Source: Streptomyces sp. CB01201 (GTDB lineage Bacteria; Actinomycetota; Actinomycetes; Streptomycetales; Streptomycetaceae). From it: a stretch of 64,000 nt of DNA. The notes under the pieces are model-generated. The model searched no databases, was not told where the DNA came from, and worked only from the letters and a program-made list of their open reading frames with translations. Below are positions 1-8,257 of this stretch, piece after piece (position 1 is the stretch's first letter; each line of letters opens with the position of its first letter). A program made the position numbers and the translations under genes. The stretch is taken from assembly GCF_002803085.1 (NCBI RefSeq), contig NZ_NNBJ01000014.1, positions 62,001-126,000 of the forward strand, read 5' to 3'.

Positions 1-288
1 CGGCAGTCGTGGACGATGGCCGGCGTCTGCCAGGCCGGGGACGTGCTCGGCCTCATCGACGGGGACGTGGTCGTCATCGGCCAGGACCTCGCCGGTACCG
101 CCCGTACCGTGCTCGACCGGATGCTGGCGGCGGGCGGCGAGCTGGTCACCCTCGTGCTGTCCGCGGACGCCCCGCCGGACCTGGCCGCACAGCTCGAATC
201 GCATGTCGGCAAGGCCCACTTGGCGGTCGACACCGTGGTGTACGAGGGCGGCCGCCAAGGGGTCCCGCTGCTGATCGGCGTGGAGTAG
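1..288 (+). CDS. DAK2/YloV-type kinase-like protein, C-terminal fragment
   Basis: This is the last 95 codons of a gene that begins upstream of the window; it ends at TAG 286-288. The reading frame is open from base 1. The visible part resembles the C-terminal phosphatase-like domain (DegV/DAK-like fold) of actinobacterial DAK2-domain proteins of the YloV/FakA type, which bind a phosphorylated small molecule or fatty acid. I see alternating hydrophobic strands with Asp/Gly-rich turns (for example DGDVVVIGQDL) but no catalytic motif in this fragment. It lies 93 bases upstream of recG in the same direction, which matches the usual DAK2-recG order in Streptomyces. Assignment rests on this order and the fold pattern, not on the N-terminal kinase domain. 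Confidence 0.6.
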   Translation, partial: RQSWTMAGVCQAGDVLGLIDGDVVVIGQDLAGTARTVLDRMLAAGGELVTLVLSADAPPDLAAQLESHVGKAHLAVDTVVYEGGRQGVPLLIGVE

Positions 289-339
289 CACCCCGCTCGC
301 CGGTGCCCGTGGCGTTCGCGGCACGGGTTTGACCAGCGG

Positions 340-348
340 TTATCCACA
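340..348 (+). other. DnaA-box-like 9-mer
   Basis: TTATCCACA, a perfect match to the general bacterial DnaA box, lies in the 93-base spacer before recG. It is a single box without a cluster or AT-rich element, so it is not an origin. It may be a chance match or a DnaA regulatory or titration site. Confidence 0.35.
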
Positions 349-381
349 GGCTTTGGCGGGCTGTCAGTCCGGTGGTGTGCA

Positions 382-2595
382 ATGGATCGCGTGCCTGCGC
401 TCGAAGAACCACTGAAGAAGCTGCTCGGCGGACCCACCGCGAAGGTGATGGCCGAGCACCTCGACCTGCACACGGTCGGCGACCTCGTGCACCACTACCC
501 GCGGCGCTACGAGGAGCGCGGCCAGCTCACCAAGCTGGCCGAGCTGCCCCTGGACGAGGACGTCACCGTCGTCGCCCAGGTCGCCGACGCCCGGGTGCAC
601 ACCTTCAACGGCGGGCGCGGCCAGCGCCTGGAGATCACCATCACCGACGGCAGCGGCCGGCTCCAGCTGGTCTTCTTCGGGCGCGGCATCCACAAGCCGC
701 ACAAGGAACTGCTGCCCGGCAGCCGGGCGATGTTCGCCGGCAAGGTGTCGATGTTCAACCGGCGCATGCAGCTCGCCCACCCCACCTACGCCAAGCTCGG
801 AGCCGACGCGGCCGAGGGCGAGGACACGGCGGACATCGACTCGTGGGCCGGCGCCCTGATCCCGATCTACCCCGCCTGCAAGGGCCTGGAGTCCTGGAAG
901 ATCGCCAAGGCGGTCGACGCGGTGCTGCCCAGCGCCCAGGAGGCCGTCGACCCGCTGCCCGACTCCCTGCGCGAGGGGCGCGGTTTCGTCCCGCTGCCCG
1001 AGGCCCTCCTCAAGGTGCACCGGCCGCACACCAAGGCCGACATCGAGGACGCGCGCCAACGCCTGAAGTGGGACGAGGCCTTCGTCCTCCAGGTGGCGCT
1101 CGCCCGCCGCCGCCACGCGGACGGCCAACTCCCCGCCGTGGCAAGGCGACCGGCCCCCGGCGGCCTGCTCGACGCCTTCGACGCCAAGCTGCCCTTCACG
1201 CTCACCGAGGGCCAGGAGAAGGTCTCGGAGGAGATCTTCGACGACCTGGCGACCGAGCACCCCATGCACCGCCTGCTCCAGGGCGAGGTCGGCTCCGGCA
1301 AGACGATGGTCGCGCTGCGCGCCATGCTCGCCGTCGTCGACTCCGGGGGACAGGCCGCGATGCTCGCGCCCACCGAGGTCCTCGCCCAGCAGCACCACCG
1401 CTCGATCACCGAGATGATGGGCGAACTCGCCGAGGGCGGCCTGCTCGGCGGGTCCGAGCAGGGCACCAAGGTCGTGCTGCTCACCGGCTCGATGGGCATG
1501 CCGGCCCGGCGCCAGGCGCTGCTCGACCTGGTCACCGGCGAGGCGGGCCTGGTCATCGGCACGCATGCCCTGATCGAGGACAAGGTGCAGTTCCACGACC
1601 TGGGCCTGGTCGTCGTCGACGAGCAGCACCGCTTCGGCGTCGAGCAGCGCGACGCCCTGCGCGGCAAGGGCAAGCAGCCCCCGCACCTGCTCGTCATGAC
1701 GGCCACGCCCATCCCGCGCACGGTCGCCATGACGGTCTTCGGCGACCTGGAGACCTCCGTCCTCGACCAGCTGCCCGCCGGCCGCTCGCCCATCGCCAGC
1801 CATGTCGTGCCCGCGCAGGACAAGCCGCACTTCCTGGCCCGCGCCTGGGAGCGGGTCCGCGAGGAGGTCGACAAGGGCCACCAGGCGTACGTGGTCTGCC
1901 CGCGCATCGGGGACGACGAGGAGGAGGCGAAGACCGCCAAGGGCAAGAAGAAGGCGGAGGAGGCCGAGACCGCCGACAAGCGGCCCCCGCTCGCCGTGAT
2001 CGAGACCGCCGGCCAGCTGGCCAAGGGGCCCCTCCAGGGACTGCGCGTCGAGATCCTGCACGGCAGGATGCAGCCGGACGACAAGGACGCCGTGATGCGC
2101 CGGTTCGGCGCCGGCGAGGTGGACGTCCTGGTCGCCACCACCGTCATCGAGGTCGGGGTGAACGTGCCGAACGCCACCGCGATGGTGATCATGGACGCCG
2201 ACCGCTTCGGCGTCTCCCAGCTCCACCAGCTGCGCGGCCGCGTCGGCCGCGGCTCCGCGCCCGGCCTGTGCCTGCTCGTGACCGACATGCCCGAGGCGAG
2301 CCCGGCCCGGGCCCGGCTCAACGCCGTCGCCGGCACGCTCGACGGCTTCGAGCTCTCCCGCATCGACCTCGAACAGCGCCGCGAGGGCGATGTGCTGGGC
2401 CAGGCCCAGTCCGGAGTGCGCTCCTCGCTGCGGATGCTCACCGTCATCGACGACGAGGAGGTCATCGCCGCGGCCCGCGAGGAGGCCGTCACGGTGGTCG
2501 CCGCCGACCCGGACCTTGAGCGGCTGCCGGGCCTGCGCACGGCGCTGGACGCCCTGCTCGACAAGGACCGCGAGCAGTATCTCGACAAGGGCTGA
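382..2595 (+). CDS. recG: ATP-dependent DNA helicase RecG
   Basis: RecG remodels stalled replication forks and branch-migrates Holliday junctions. The 737-residue product has the family layout: an N-terminal wedge with an OB fold (about residues 60-150), then two helicase domains. Walker A is GEVGSGKT near residue 304 and the motif II box is DEQH near residue 412, followed by HRFGVEQR; the later motifs include TATPIPRT and QLRGRVGRG. A Lys/Glu-rich insertion of about 25 residues (near 512-535) sits between helicase motifs, as I recall for other actinobacterial RecG. The ATG at 382 gives the expected N-terminus (MDRVPALEEPL). The 101-base spacer to rsmD has no other gene. I see nothing abnormal. 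Confidence 0.96.
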   Translation: MDRVPALEEPLKKLLGGPTAKVMAEHLDLHTVGDLVHHYPRRYEERGQLTKLAELPLDEDVTVVAQVADARVHTFNGGRGQRLEITITDGSGRLQLVFFGRGIHKPHKELLPGSRAMFAGKVSMFNRRMQLAHPTYAKLGADAAEGEDTADIDSWAGALIPIYPACKGLESWKIAKAVDAVLPSAQEAVDPLPDSLREGRGFVPLPEALLKVHRPHTKADIEDARQRLKWDEAFVLQVALARRRHADGQLPAVARRPAPGGLLDAFDAKLPFTLTEGQEKVSEEIFDDLATEHPMHRLLQGEVGSGKTMVALRAMLAVVDSGGQAAMLAPTEVLAQQHHRSITEMMGELAEGGLLGGSEQGTKVVLLTGSMGMPARRQALLDLVTGEAGLVIGTHALIEDKVQFHDLGLVVVDEQHRFGVEQRDALRGKGKQPPHLLVMTATPIPRTVAMTVFGDLETSVLDQLPAGRSPIASHVVPAQDKPHFLARAWERVREEVDKGHQAYVVCPRIGDDEEEAKTAKGKKKAEEAETADKRPPLAVIETAGQLAKGPLQGLRVEILHGRMQPDDKDAVMRRFGAGEVDVLVATTVIEVGVNVPNATAMVIMDADRFGVSQLHQLRGRVGRGSAPGLCLLVTDMPEASPARARLNAVAGTLDGFELSRIDLEQRREGDVLGQAQSGVRSSLRMLTVIDDEEVIAAAREEAVTVVAADPDLERLPGLRTALDALLDKDREQYLDKG

Positions 2596-2696
2596 GAGAC
2601 TGTCGGAACACATCCGGCGCGGGAACCGCACCGGCCTCGTGAACCGCGTGGCCCACCGGGACCGCGTGGACCGCATGGACACGGACAAGGACTGAG

Positions 2697-3293
2697 ATGA
2701 CCCGCGTGATCGCCGGCCGGGCCGGTGGACGCCGTCTGGCCGTACCGCCGGGCACCGGCACCCGCCCCACCTCCGACCGGGCGCGCGAGGGCCTCTTCTC
2801 CACCTGGGAGGCACTGCTCGGCACGCTCGACGGCATCCGGGTCGCCGATCTGTACGCCGGGTCGGGAGCCGTGGGCCTGGAGGCCCTCTCGCGGGGAGCG
2901 GCCCACGCCCTGCTGGTGGAGGCCGACACCCGGGCCGCCCGCACGGTCCGCGACAACGTGGCCGCGCTCAAGCTGCCGGGCGCCGAGGTGCGGACCGGCA
3001 AAGCGGAGCAGATCGTGACAGGGCCGGCGCCCGCCGCCCCCTACGACGTGGTCTTCCTCGATCCGCCGTACGCCGTCACCGATGACGATCTTCGGGAGAT
3101 CCTGCTCACACTCGGTCGTGGGGGCTGGCTCGCGGAGGACTGTCTCGTCACCGTGGAGCGCAGCACCAGAGGCGGAGCCTTCGGCTGGCCCGAAGGATTC
3201 GAAGCGCTGCGGGCCCGTCGTTACGGCGAGGGCACGCTTTGGTACGGTCGCGCCGCCTCCACGTGCGAAAACGCACCACGAGACACCCCATGA
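2697..3293 (+). CDS. rsmD: 16S rRNA (guanine(966)-N2)-methyltransferase RsmD
   Basis: RsmD methylates G966 of 16S rRNA in the assembled small subunit using S-adenosylmethionine. The 198-residue protein starts TRVIAGRAGGRRLAVP, the usual N-terminus, and contains the SAM-binding strand DLYAGSGAVGLEAL near residue 52 and the catalytic motif DPPY near residue 121. AAGGA lies just before ATG 2697. The gene is followed by coaD, a pairing (rsmD-coaD) seen in many bacteria. Its stop (TGA 3291-3293) overlaps an in-frame ATG of the coaD frame at 3290, so the two genes are probably translationally coupled or co-transcribed. Length and motifs are normal for the family. Confidence 0.94.
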   Translation: MTRVIAGRAGGRRLAVPPGTGTRPTSDRAREGLFSTWEALLGTLDGIRVADLYAGSGAVGLEALSRGAAHALLVEADTRAARTVRDNVAALKLPGAEVRTGKAEQIVTGPAPAAPYDVVFLDPPYAVTDDDLREILLTLGRGGWLAEDCLVTVERSTRGGAFGWPEGFEALRARRYGEGTLWYGRAASTCENAPRDTP

Positions 3294-3319
3294 CCGGACC
3301 GGAGAGCGAGGGACATCAG

Positions 3320-3814
3320 TTGCGCCGCGCCGTCTGTCCGGGGTCCTTTGACCCCATCACCAACGGACACCTCGACATCATCGCCCGCGCCTCCCGGCTG
3401 TACGACGTCGTACATGTCGCGGTGATGATCAACCAGTCGAAGCAGGGCCTGTTCGCCATCGAGAAGCGGATCGAGCTGATCCGTGAGGTGACGGCCGACC
3501 TCGGCAATGTCGAGGTCGAGTCCTTCCACGGCCTGCTCGTCGACTTCTGCAAGGAGCGGGACATCCCCGCGATCGTCAAGGGCCTGCGGGCCGTCAGCGA
3601 CTTCGACTACGAGTTGCAGATGGCCCAGATGAACAACGGGCTCTCCGGCGTCGAGACCCTGTTCGTGCCGACCAATCCGACGTACAGCTTCCTGTCGTCC
3701 TCCTTGGTCAAGGAGGTGGCGACCTGGGGCGGAGACGTCTCCCACCTGCTGCCGGCCGCCGTCCAGGAGGCCCTGGTCGCACGGCTCGCCGAGAAGCGGG
3801 CGGCCGAGCGGTAG
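3320..3814 (+). CDS. coaD: Phosphopantetheine adenylyltransferase CoaD
   Basis: CoaD makes dephospho-CoA from 4'-phosphopantetheine and ATP, the fourth step of coenzyme A synthesis. The nucleotidyltransferase signature GSFDPITNGH is at the N-terminus and the second motif YSFLSSSLVKE lies near residue 126; both are diagnostic. I chose TTG 3320 because a good ribosome binding site (GAGGGA, 3308-3313) lies six bases before it and because the family normally begins immediately before RRAVCPGSF. The alternative ATG at 3290, overlapping the rsmD stop, would add ten residues. The 164-residue length is close to the usual 160. It sits downstream of rsmD in a likely two-gene unit. Confidence 0.94.
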   Translation: MRRAVCPGSFDPITNGHLDIIARASRLYDVVHVAVMINQSKQGLFAIEKRIELIREVTADLGNVEVESFHGLLVDFCKERDIPAIVKGLRAVSDFDYELQMAQMNNGLSGVETLFVPTNPTYSFLSSSLVKEVATWGGDVSHLLPAAVQEALVARLAEKRAAER

Positions 3815-3917
3815 GGAGCGGATCGCTGACAGTCCGTCATCCGGTGTCGGGCGGGCGCCGACTGGCCTTACAGTCGTCCCGTCCGTCTCCAATCCGTTAG
3901 AAGAGTGGCGATCACCG

Positions 3918-5009
3918 GTGGACGTGCAGAAGAAGCTCGACGAGATCGTCGAGGTGGTCGGCAGCGCCCGGTCCATGCCCATGTCGGCCTCGTGCGTGGT
4001 CAACCGCGCCGACCTCCTCGCGATGCTGGAAGAGGTGCGCGAGGCCCTGCCCGGCTCGCTCGCCCAGGCCCAGGAGCTCATCGGCGGCCGGGAGCAGATG
4101 GTCGAGCAGGCCCGCCAGGAGGCCGAGCGGATCATCGAGTCCGCGCACGCCCAGCGCGGCACGCTGATCTCGGACACCGCCGTCGCCCGCCAGTCCCAGG
4201 ACGAGGCCGACCGCATCCTCGACGAGGCCCGCCGGGAGGCCGAGGAGATCCGCGCCGAGGCCGACGACTACGTCGACTCCAAGCTCGCCAACTTCGAGGT
4301 CGTCCTCACCAAGACCATCGGCTCGGTCGACCGCGGCCGGGAGAAGCTGCTCGGCCGCGGCCCCGGCCTGGACGACCAGGGCCACACGGACGAGGACGCC
4401 CCCGAGTACAGCTCGGACCCGGGAACCCTGATCCACCGGGCGGACGAGTACGTCGACGCCAAGCTGGGTGCGTTCGAGGCCGTGCTCGCCAAGACCCTCG
4501 AAGCCGTCGGCCGCGGCCGGCTCAAGCTGCACGGCAGGACCGCGTCCGACGAGCTCGGCGCCCACATGGCCGCCCAGGACGCGGCGGGCGGACTGCACCA
4601 GCACACCAGTGACGCCGACTACCTGGCCGGCCTCGCCGAACTCGCCGAGCCCGAGCCGGCCGCCGCCCACGCCGCCGCCGAGCCGCACATCCCGGCCCAG
4701 CAGCAGCCCCCGGTCTACGACCCCTACGGCTACCAGCAGCCGCAGCAGGACCCGTACGGCTACCAGCCCCAGGTCCAGCAGCAGGACCCGTACGCGCAGT
4801 ACGGGTACGCCCAGCAGGATCCGTACGGCTACGACCAGGGCCAGCAGCAGTACGCGGCCCCGGACACCGGGCAGTACGGGATGCCTCCGCAGCCGCAGCA
4901 CCAGCCGCAGCAGGCCGCGCTCGACGAGACCAGCCTCTTCGACACCAGCATGATCGACCTGGACCAGCTGCGCGCCTACGAACAGGGCCACGGACAGAAC
5001 CGCTCATAG
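3918..5009 (+). CDS. DivIVA-like coiled-coil protein (cell division initiation type)
   Basis: This 363-residue soluble protein begins MDVQKKLDEIVEVVGSARSM and has a long Glu/Ala/Arg-rich helix (about residues 35-125) that should form a coiled coil, as in Streptomyces proteins annotated as cell division initiation or DivIVA-like. Two related segments follow: YVDSKLANFEVVLTKT (near 118) and YVDAKLGAFEAVLAKT (near 178), each ending in RGR.KL, which is an internal duplication. The C-terminus is Gln/Pro/Tyr-rich with repeated DPYGY motifs (about 270-315) and is probably disordered. I have no catalytic motif to report. A structural or scaffold role at the polar growth machinery is inference. The start at GTG 3918 fits the conserved N-terminus. 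Confidence 0.7.
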   Translation: MDVQKKLDEIVEVVGSARSMPMSASCVVNRADLLAMLEEVREALPGSLAQAQELIGGREQMVEQARQEAERIIESAHAQRGTLISDTAVARQSQDEADRILDEARREAEEIRAEADDYVDSKLANFEVVLTKTIGSVDRGREKLLGRGPGLDDQGHTDEDAPEYSSDPGTLIHRADEYVDAKLGAFEAVLAKTLEAVGRGRLKLHGRTASDELGAHMAAQDAAGGLHQHTSDADYLAGLAELAEPEPAAAHAAAEPHIPAQQQPPVYDPYGYQQPQQDPYGYQPQVQQQDPYAQYGYAQQDPYGYDQGQQQYAAPDTGQYGMPPQPQHQPQQAALDETSLFDTSMIDLDQLRAYEQGHGQNRS

Positions 5010-5048
5010 GGCCCGTCCGGCGGGCCGAACGGGGGGAACCGGACCGGA

Positions 5049-5078
5049 TTGGGCCTATCGCGGCCGGTCCAGTATCCT
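5049..5078 (+). promoter_or_regulatory. Candidate promoter of the yceD-rpmF-rnc unit
   Basis: TTGGGC (5049-5054) and TATCCT (5073-5078) are separated by 18 bases and lie 131 bases before the yceD start. Both hexamers match the housekeeping consensus only partly. This is an inference from spacing and position. Confidence 0.3.
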
Positions 5079-5208
5079 GGTTCTTCGGTCGCGCGTACGT
5101 CCGCGATCCAAGCTGCCCGATTCGCTGCGCGAAGCCGGTGGCAGCCACTCCACGACCCTGAAAGCGGGAAGAACCCTGAGCACGCGCCTTGACCACCGCA
5201 ATCCCCTC

Positions 5209-5823
5209 GTGTTCGACACACACGAGCTGGGACGGCGTCCCGGTGCGCTCCAGCGTCTGACCCGCACCGTGGAGGCCCCGAAGGAACTCGGGATTCCCGA
5301 GGTCATCCACGTGCCCGAGGGCAGGCCCGTGGACATTGAGCTCCGCCTGGAGTCGGTCATGGAAGGGGTGCTTGTCACAGGCACCGCCCGTGCATCGGCC
5401 GAGGGTGAGTGCGTAAGGTGTCTGGAGCCGCTTCAGCAGGACGTTGAAGTGGATTTCCAGGAGATGTTCTCGTACCCCGACACCGACGACCGGGGCCGCC
5501 GCAAGGCAGCCGCGGACGACGATGCCGAGGACGACGAGGACATGATTCCGCTTGAGGACGGCCTGTTCGACCTTGAGCCTTTGCTGCGTGATGCGGTAGT
5601 GCTCGCACTGCCGATGCAGCCGGTGTGCCGGGAGGACTGCCCGGGGCTGTGTTCCGAATGTGGAGCGCGCCTGGCGGACGACCCGGAGCACCACCATGAC
5701 GCCGTCGACATTCGTTGGGCGGCATTGCAGGGACTCGCCGGGACCATCCAGGACGGCGAGAAGGACAACATGAGCGGCACTGCGTCTGACGTGCAGGATG
5801 CCGCCGAGAAGCAGGAGAAGTAG
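5209..5823 (+). CDS. yceD: YceD family (DUF177) protein
   Basis: YceD-type proteins sit next to rpmF in most bacteria and are thought to act in rRNA or large-subunit metabolism. The 204-residue product has the family cysteines: CVRCLEPL near residue 67 and CREDCPGLCSECGARL near residue 140, with an acidic stretch between (AADDDAEDDEDM). The gene ends two bases before rpmF, a conserved coupling. The start is uncertain: GTG 5209 is the first standard start codon, but conserved-looking residues (STRLDHRNPL) precede it in frame, back to CTG 5176, which has GGGAAG upstream. The true protein may be 11 residues longer and use CTG. Confidence 0.82.
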   Translation: MFDTHELGRRPGALQRLTRTVEAPKELGIPEVIHVPEGRPVDIELRLESVMEGVLVTGTARASAEGECVRCLEPLQQDVEVDFQEMFSYPDTDDRGRRKAAADDDAEDDEDMIPLEDGLFDLEPLLRDAVVLALPMQPVCREDCPGLCSECGARLADDPEHHHDAVDIRWAALQGLAGTIQDGEKDNMSGTASDVQDAAEKQEK

Positions 5824-5825
5824 CC

Positions 5826-5999
5826 GTGGCTGTTCCGAAGCGGAAGATGTCGCGCAGCAACACGCGCCACCGCCGGTCGCAGTGGAAGGCTGCGGTCCCC
5901 ACCCTGGTTGCGTGCGAGAGCTGCCATGCGCCGAAGCTCCAGCACATCGCGTGCCCGAGCTGCGGTACGTACAACAAGCGCCAGGTCCTCGAAGTCTGA
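5826..5999 (+). CDS. rpmF: 50S ribosomal protein L32
   Basis: This 57-residue basic protein starts at GTG 5826 with AVPKRKMSRSNTRHRRSQWK, the L32 signature. It carries two CxxC pairs (CESC and CPSC) that bind zinc, so this is the zinc-containing C+ form of L32. Streptomyces usually also has a zinc-free paralog elsewhere, regulated by zinc limitation; that copy is not in this window. The gene is packed between yceD (two-base gap) and rnc (19-base gap), the standard bacterial arrangement. Confidence 0.96.
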   Translation: MAVPKRKMSRSNTRHRRSQWKAAVPTLVACESCHAPKLQHIACPSCGTYNKRQVLEV

Positions 6000-6018
6000 G
6001 CGGCTGGTGAGAGGCCCG

Positions 6019-6831
6019 ATGTCTGAGTCCAACGCCAAAAAGGCGGACAACAACACGGCCTCGTCCCACACGCTTCTGGAAGGGCGGCTCGGGTATCAAC
6101 TTGAGTCCGCCCTTCTGGTGCGTGCGCTCACCCACCGTTCGTACGCGTACGAGAACGGCGGTCTGCCGACCAATGAGCGGCTTGAGTTCCTCGGGGACTC
6201 GGTGCTCGGTCTGGTCGTCACGGACACGCTGTACCGCACCCACCCCGACCTTCCGGAAGGCCAACTGGCCAAGCTCCGGGCCGCGGTGGTCAATTCTCGT
6301 GCGCTCGCGGAAGTGGGCCGTGGGCTCGAACTCGGCTCCTTCATCCGGCTCGGCCGGGGTGAAGAGGGCACGGGCGGCCGGGACAAGGCTTCCATCCTCG
6401 CCGACACCCTCGAAGCGGTGATCGGCGCTGTCTATCTCGACCAGGGTCTTGAGGCGGCGTCCGTGCTCGTCCACAAGCTGTTCGACCCCCTGATCGAGAA
6501 GTCCTCGAACCTCGGGGCCGGCCTGGACTGGAAGACCAGTCTCCAGGAGCTGACGGCGGCCGAAGGGCTCGGCGTCCCCGAGTACCTGGTCTCCGAGACC
6601 GGACCCGACCACGAGAAGACCTTCACTGCTGCCGCCCGCGTCGGTGGTGTCTCGTACGGCACCGGCACCGGCCGCAGCAAGAAGGAAGCGGAGCAGCAGG
6701 CCGCCGAGTCGGCGTGGCGGGCCATTCGCGCCGCCGCCGACGAGCGGGCCAGGACGGTGGCCGAGGCCGCCGTCGCCGCTCCGGCCGATGGCGGGTCGCC
6801 GACCCCCGCCGCCGGCGGTACGGCGGCCTGA
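6019..6831 (+). CDS. rnc: Ribonuclease III
   Basis: RNase III cleaves double-stranded RNA and processes rRNA precursors; in S. coelicolor the gene is known as absB and affects antibiotic production. The catalytic signature NERLEFLGDSVLG is near residue 54, and the second acidic cluster is DTLEAVIGAVYLD near residue 128. The C-terminal dsRNA-binding domain (about 165-240) includes the GTGTGRSKKEAEQ.AA helix motif. The tail after 245 is Ala/Pro-rich and low in complexity. ATG 6019 follows GAGAGG at a five-base spacing; GTG 6007 is a four-codon-longer alternative. The 270-residue length is normal for the genus. Confidence 0.96.
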   Translation: MSESNAKKADNNTASSHTLLEGRLGYQLESALLVRALTHRSYAYENGGLPTNERLEFLGDSVLGLVVTDTLYRTHPDLPEGQLAKLRAAVVNSRALAEVGRGLELGSFIRLGRGEEGTGGRDKASILADTLEAVIGAVYLDQGLEAASVLVHKLFDPLIEKSSNLGAGLDWKTSLQELTAAEGLGVPEYLVSETGPDHEKTFTAAARVGGVSYGTGTGRSKKEAEQQAAESAWRAIRAAADERARTVAEAAVAAPADGGSPTPAAGGTAA

Positions 6832-6845
6832 CCGCCCCTTCCTCG

Positions 6846-6885
6846 CGCACCCCCGTCCAGCGCTCCGGCGCCGGGCGGGGGTGCG
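6846..6885 (+). terminator. Hairpin between rnc and mutM
   Basis: CGCACCCCCG (6846-6855) pairs perfectly with CGGGGGTGCG (6876-6885). There is no T-run, as is usual in Streptomyces terminators. It would separate the rnc unit from mutM. Confidence 0.55.
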
Positions 6886-6926
6886 TGCTGCCGGGGGCCG
6901 CCGCGACCGCGGGGGCGCCGCGGGGG

Positions 6927-6932
6927 TAATCT
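6927..6932 (+). promoter_or_regulatory. Putative -10 element for leaderless mutM
   Basis: TAATCT ends six bases before the mutM ATG and no ribosome binding site is visible. This spacing would place the transcription start at the start codon. It follows the hairpin at 6846-6885. Confidence 0.45.
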
Positions 6933-6938
6933 GCGCGC

Positions 6939-7808
6939 ATGCCTGAGCTGCCTGAAGTCGAAGTGGTCCGGCGCGGTCTGGAGCGCTGGGTGGCCGGGCG
7001 CACCGTGGCGGACGTCGAGGTGCTGCACCCCCGCGCGGTACGCCGTCACCTCGCCGGGGGCGACGATTTCGCGGCCCGGCTCAAAGGCCACCGGATCGGC
7101 GTCGCCCGTCGGCGCGGCAAGTACCTGTGGCTGCCGCTCGCCGACACCGATGCCTCCGTGCTCGGACACCTCGGGATGAGCGGGCAGCTGCTGGTGCAGC
7201 CGACGGACGCCCCCGACGAGAAGCACCTGCGGATCCGGGTGCGCTTCCAGGACGACGCCGGGACCGAGCTGCGCTTCGTCGACCAGCGCACGTTCGGCGG
7301 CCTCTCGCTGCACGACACCGCCGCCAACAGCACGGACGGCCTTCCGGACGTCATCGCGCACATCGCCCGGGACCCGCTGGACCCGGAGTTCGACGACGAG
7401 GCCTTCTTCGTGGCGCTGCGGCTCAAGCGCACCACGGTCAAACGAGCACTGCTCGATCAATCGCTCATCAGCGGTGTCGGCAACATCTACGCCGACGAGG
7501 CGCTCTGGCGCGCGAAGCTGCACTACGACCGTCCGACCGCGACCCTGAACCGCCCCAAGGCGGCGGAACTCCTGGGCCATGCACGGGACGTCATGAACGC
7601 GGCGCTCGCCGTCGGCGGCACCAGCTTCGACAGCCTCTACGTCAACGTCAACGGCGAATCCGGCTACTTCGACCGCTCGCTCGACGCCTACGGCCGCGAG
7701 GGCGAGCCCTGCCGGCGCTGTGGCACGCCGATGCGCAGGCGGGCCTGGATGAACCGGTCCAGCTACTTCTGCCCCAAGTGTCAGCGCGTCCCGCGCGCCA
7801 CGTCGTAG
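6939..7808 (+). CDS. mutM: Formamidopyrimidine-DNA glycosylase MutM (Fpg)
   Basis: This bifunctional glycosylase/AP lyase removes 8-oxoguanine and ring-opened purines. It starts PELPEVE after the initiator Met, giving the catalytic Pro and Glu, and has the conserved Lys in GKYLW near residue 61. The helix-two-turn-helix reads DQSLISGVGNIYADEAL, and the C-terminal zinc finger has CRRC (near 255) and CPKC (near 279). The 289-residue length is normal. Transcription may be leaderless from TAATCT at 6927. The 3' end overlaps the convergent HxlR gene by 28 bases, so the two transcripts are partly antisense. Confidence 0.95.
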   Translation: MPELPEVEVVRRGLERWVAGRTVADVEVLHPRAVRRHLAGGDDFAARLKGHRIGVARRRGKYLWLPLADTDASVLGHLGMSGQLLVQPTDAPDEKHLRIRVRFQDDAGTELRFVDQRTFGGLSLHDTAANSTDGLPDVIAHIARDPLDPEFDDEAFFVALRLKRTTVKRALLDQSLISGVGNIYADEALWRAKLHYDRPTATLNRPKAAELLGHARDVMNAALAVGGTSFDSLYVNVNGESGYFDRSLDAYGREGEPCRRCGTPMRRRAWMNRSSYFCPKCQRVPRATS

Positions 7809-8215
7809 CTCTGCTGCGCGTCGAGCACCGACGGCATCCTGTCCTCCACGAAGTGGATGAGCGCCAGCAGCCGCTCGGCCACCTCGCGCCCCAGCGGGGT
7901 CAGTTCGTAGTCGACCCGGGGCGGATTGGTCGGCTGCGCCTCGCGGTGGACGAGCCCGTCGCGCTCCAGTGAGTGCAGCGTCTGGGAGAGCATCTTCTCG
8001 CTGACGCCGTCGACCCGCCGCCGCAGCTCGTTGAAGCGGAGGCTCCCCTCGTGCAGCGCGCCCAGCGTCAGGCTGCCCCAGCGCCCCGTGACGTCCTCCA
8101 GGGTGCGCCGCGAGGGACAGGACTTGGCGAACACGTCGAACGCGAGGTCGCCGTCGGCGCGGTCCTCGACGGCGACCCCGTCCGTGCGGGTGGAACCGGG
8201 GGAAGTCTCATCCAT
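7781..8215 (-). CDS. HxlR family winged-helix regulator
   Basis: This is a 144-residue DNA-binding protein of the MarR-like HxlR family, which often senses quinones, aldehydes or redox stress and controls a neighbouring oxidoreductase. The typical core is present: the N-terminal Cys region (AKSCPSRRTLEDVTGRWG), the recognition region LRFNELRRRVDGVSEKMLSQ, and the wing DGLVHREAQPTNPPRVDYEL followed by TPLGRE. I chose ATG 8215; GTG 8236 would add seven residues but lacks a binding site. It is divergent from the flavodoxin-fold oxidoreductase at 8398, with a perfect dyad in the shared spacer, so that gene is the probable target. Confidence 0.88.
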   Translation of the reverse strand: MDETSPGSTRTDGVAVEDRADGDLAFDVFAKSCPSRRTLEDVTGRWGSLTLGALHEGSLRFNELRRRVDGVSEKMLSQTLHSLERDGLVHREAQPTNPPRVDYELTPLGREVAERLLALIHFVEDRMPSVLDAQQSYDVARGTR

Positions 8216-8257
8216 ACCGTCACCATACGCCCCCACAGCGCGTACGCCTAGGTTGCG

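Noticed and set aside
340..348. A perfect DnaA box as evidence for a replication origin.
   Set aside because: A single box without a cluster, AT-rich unwinding region or dnaA/dnaN genes; oriC lies elsewhere in Streptomyces.
364..2906. Very long open frames on the minus strand opposite recG and rsmD.
   Set aside because: Shadow frames caused by G/C at third positions; the plus-strand products have complete family motifs and the minus products are Gly/Arg/Val-rich without domains.
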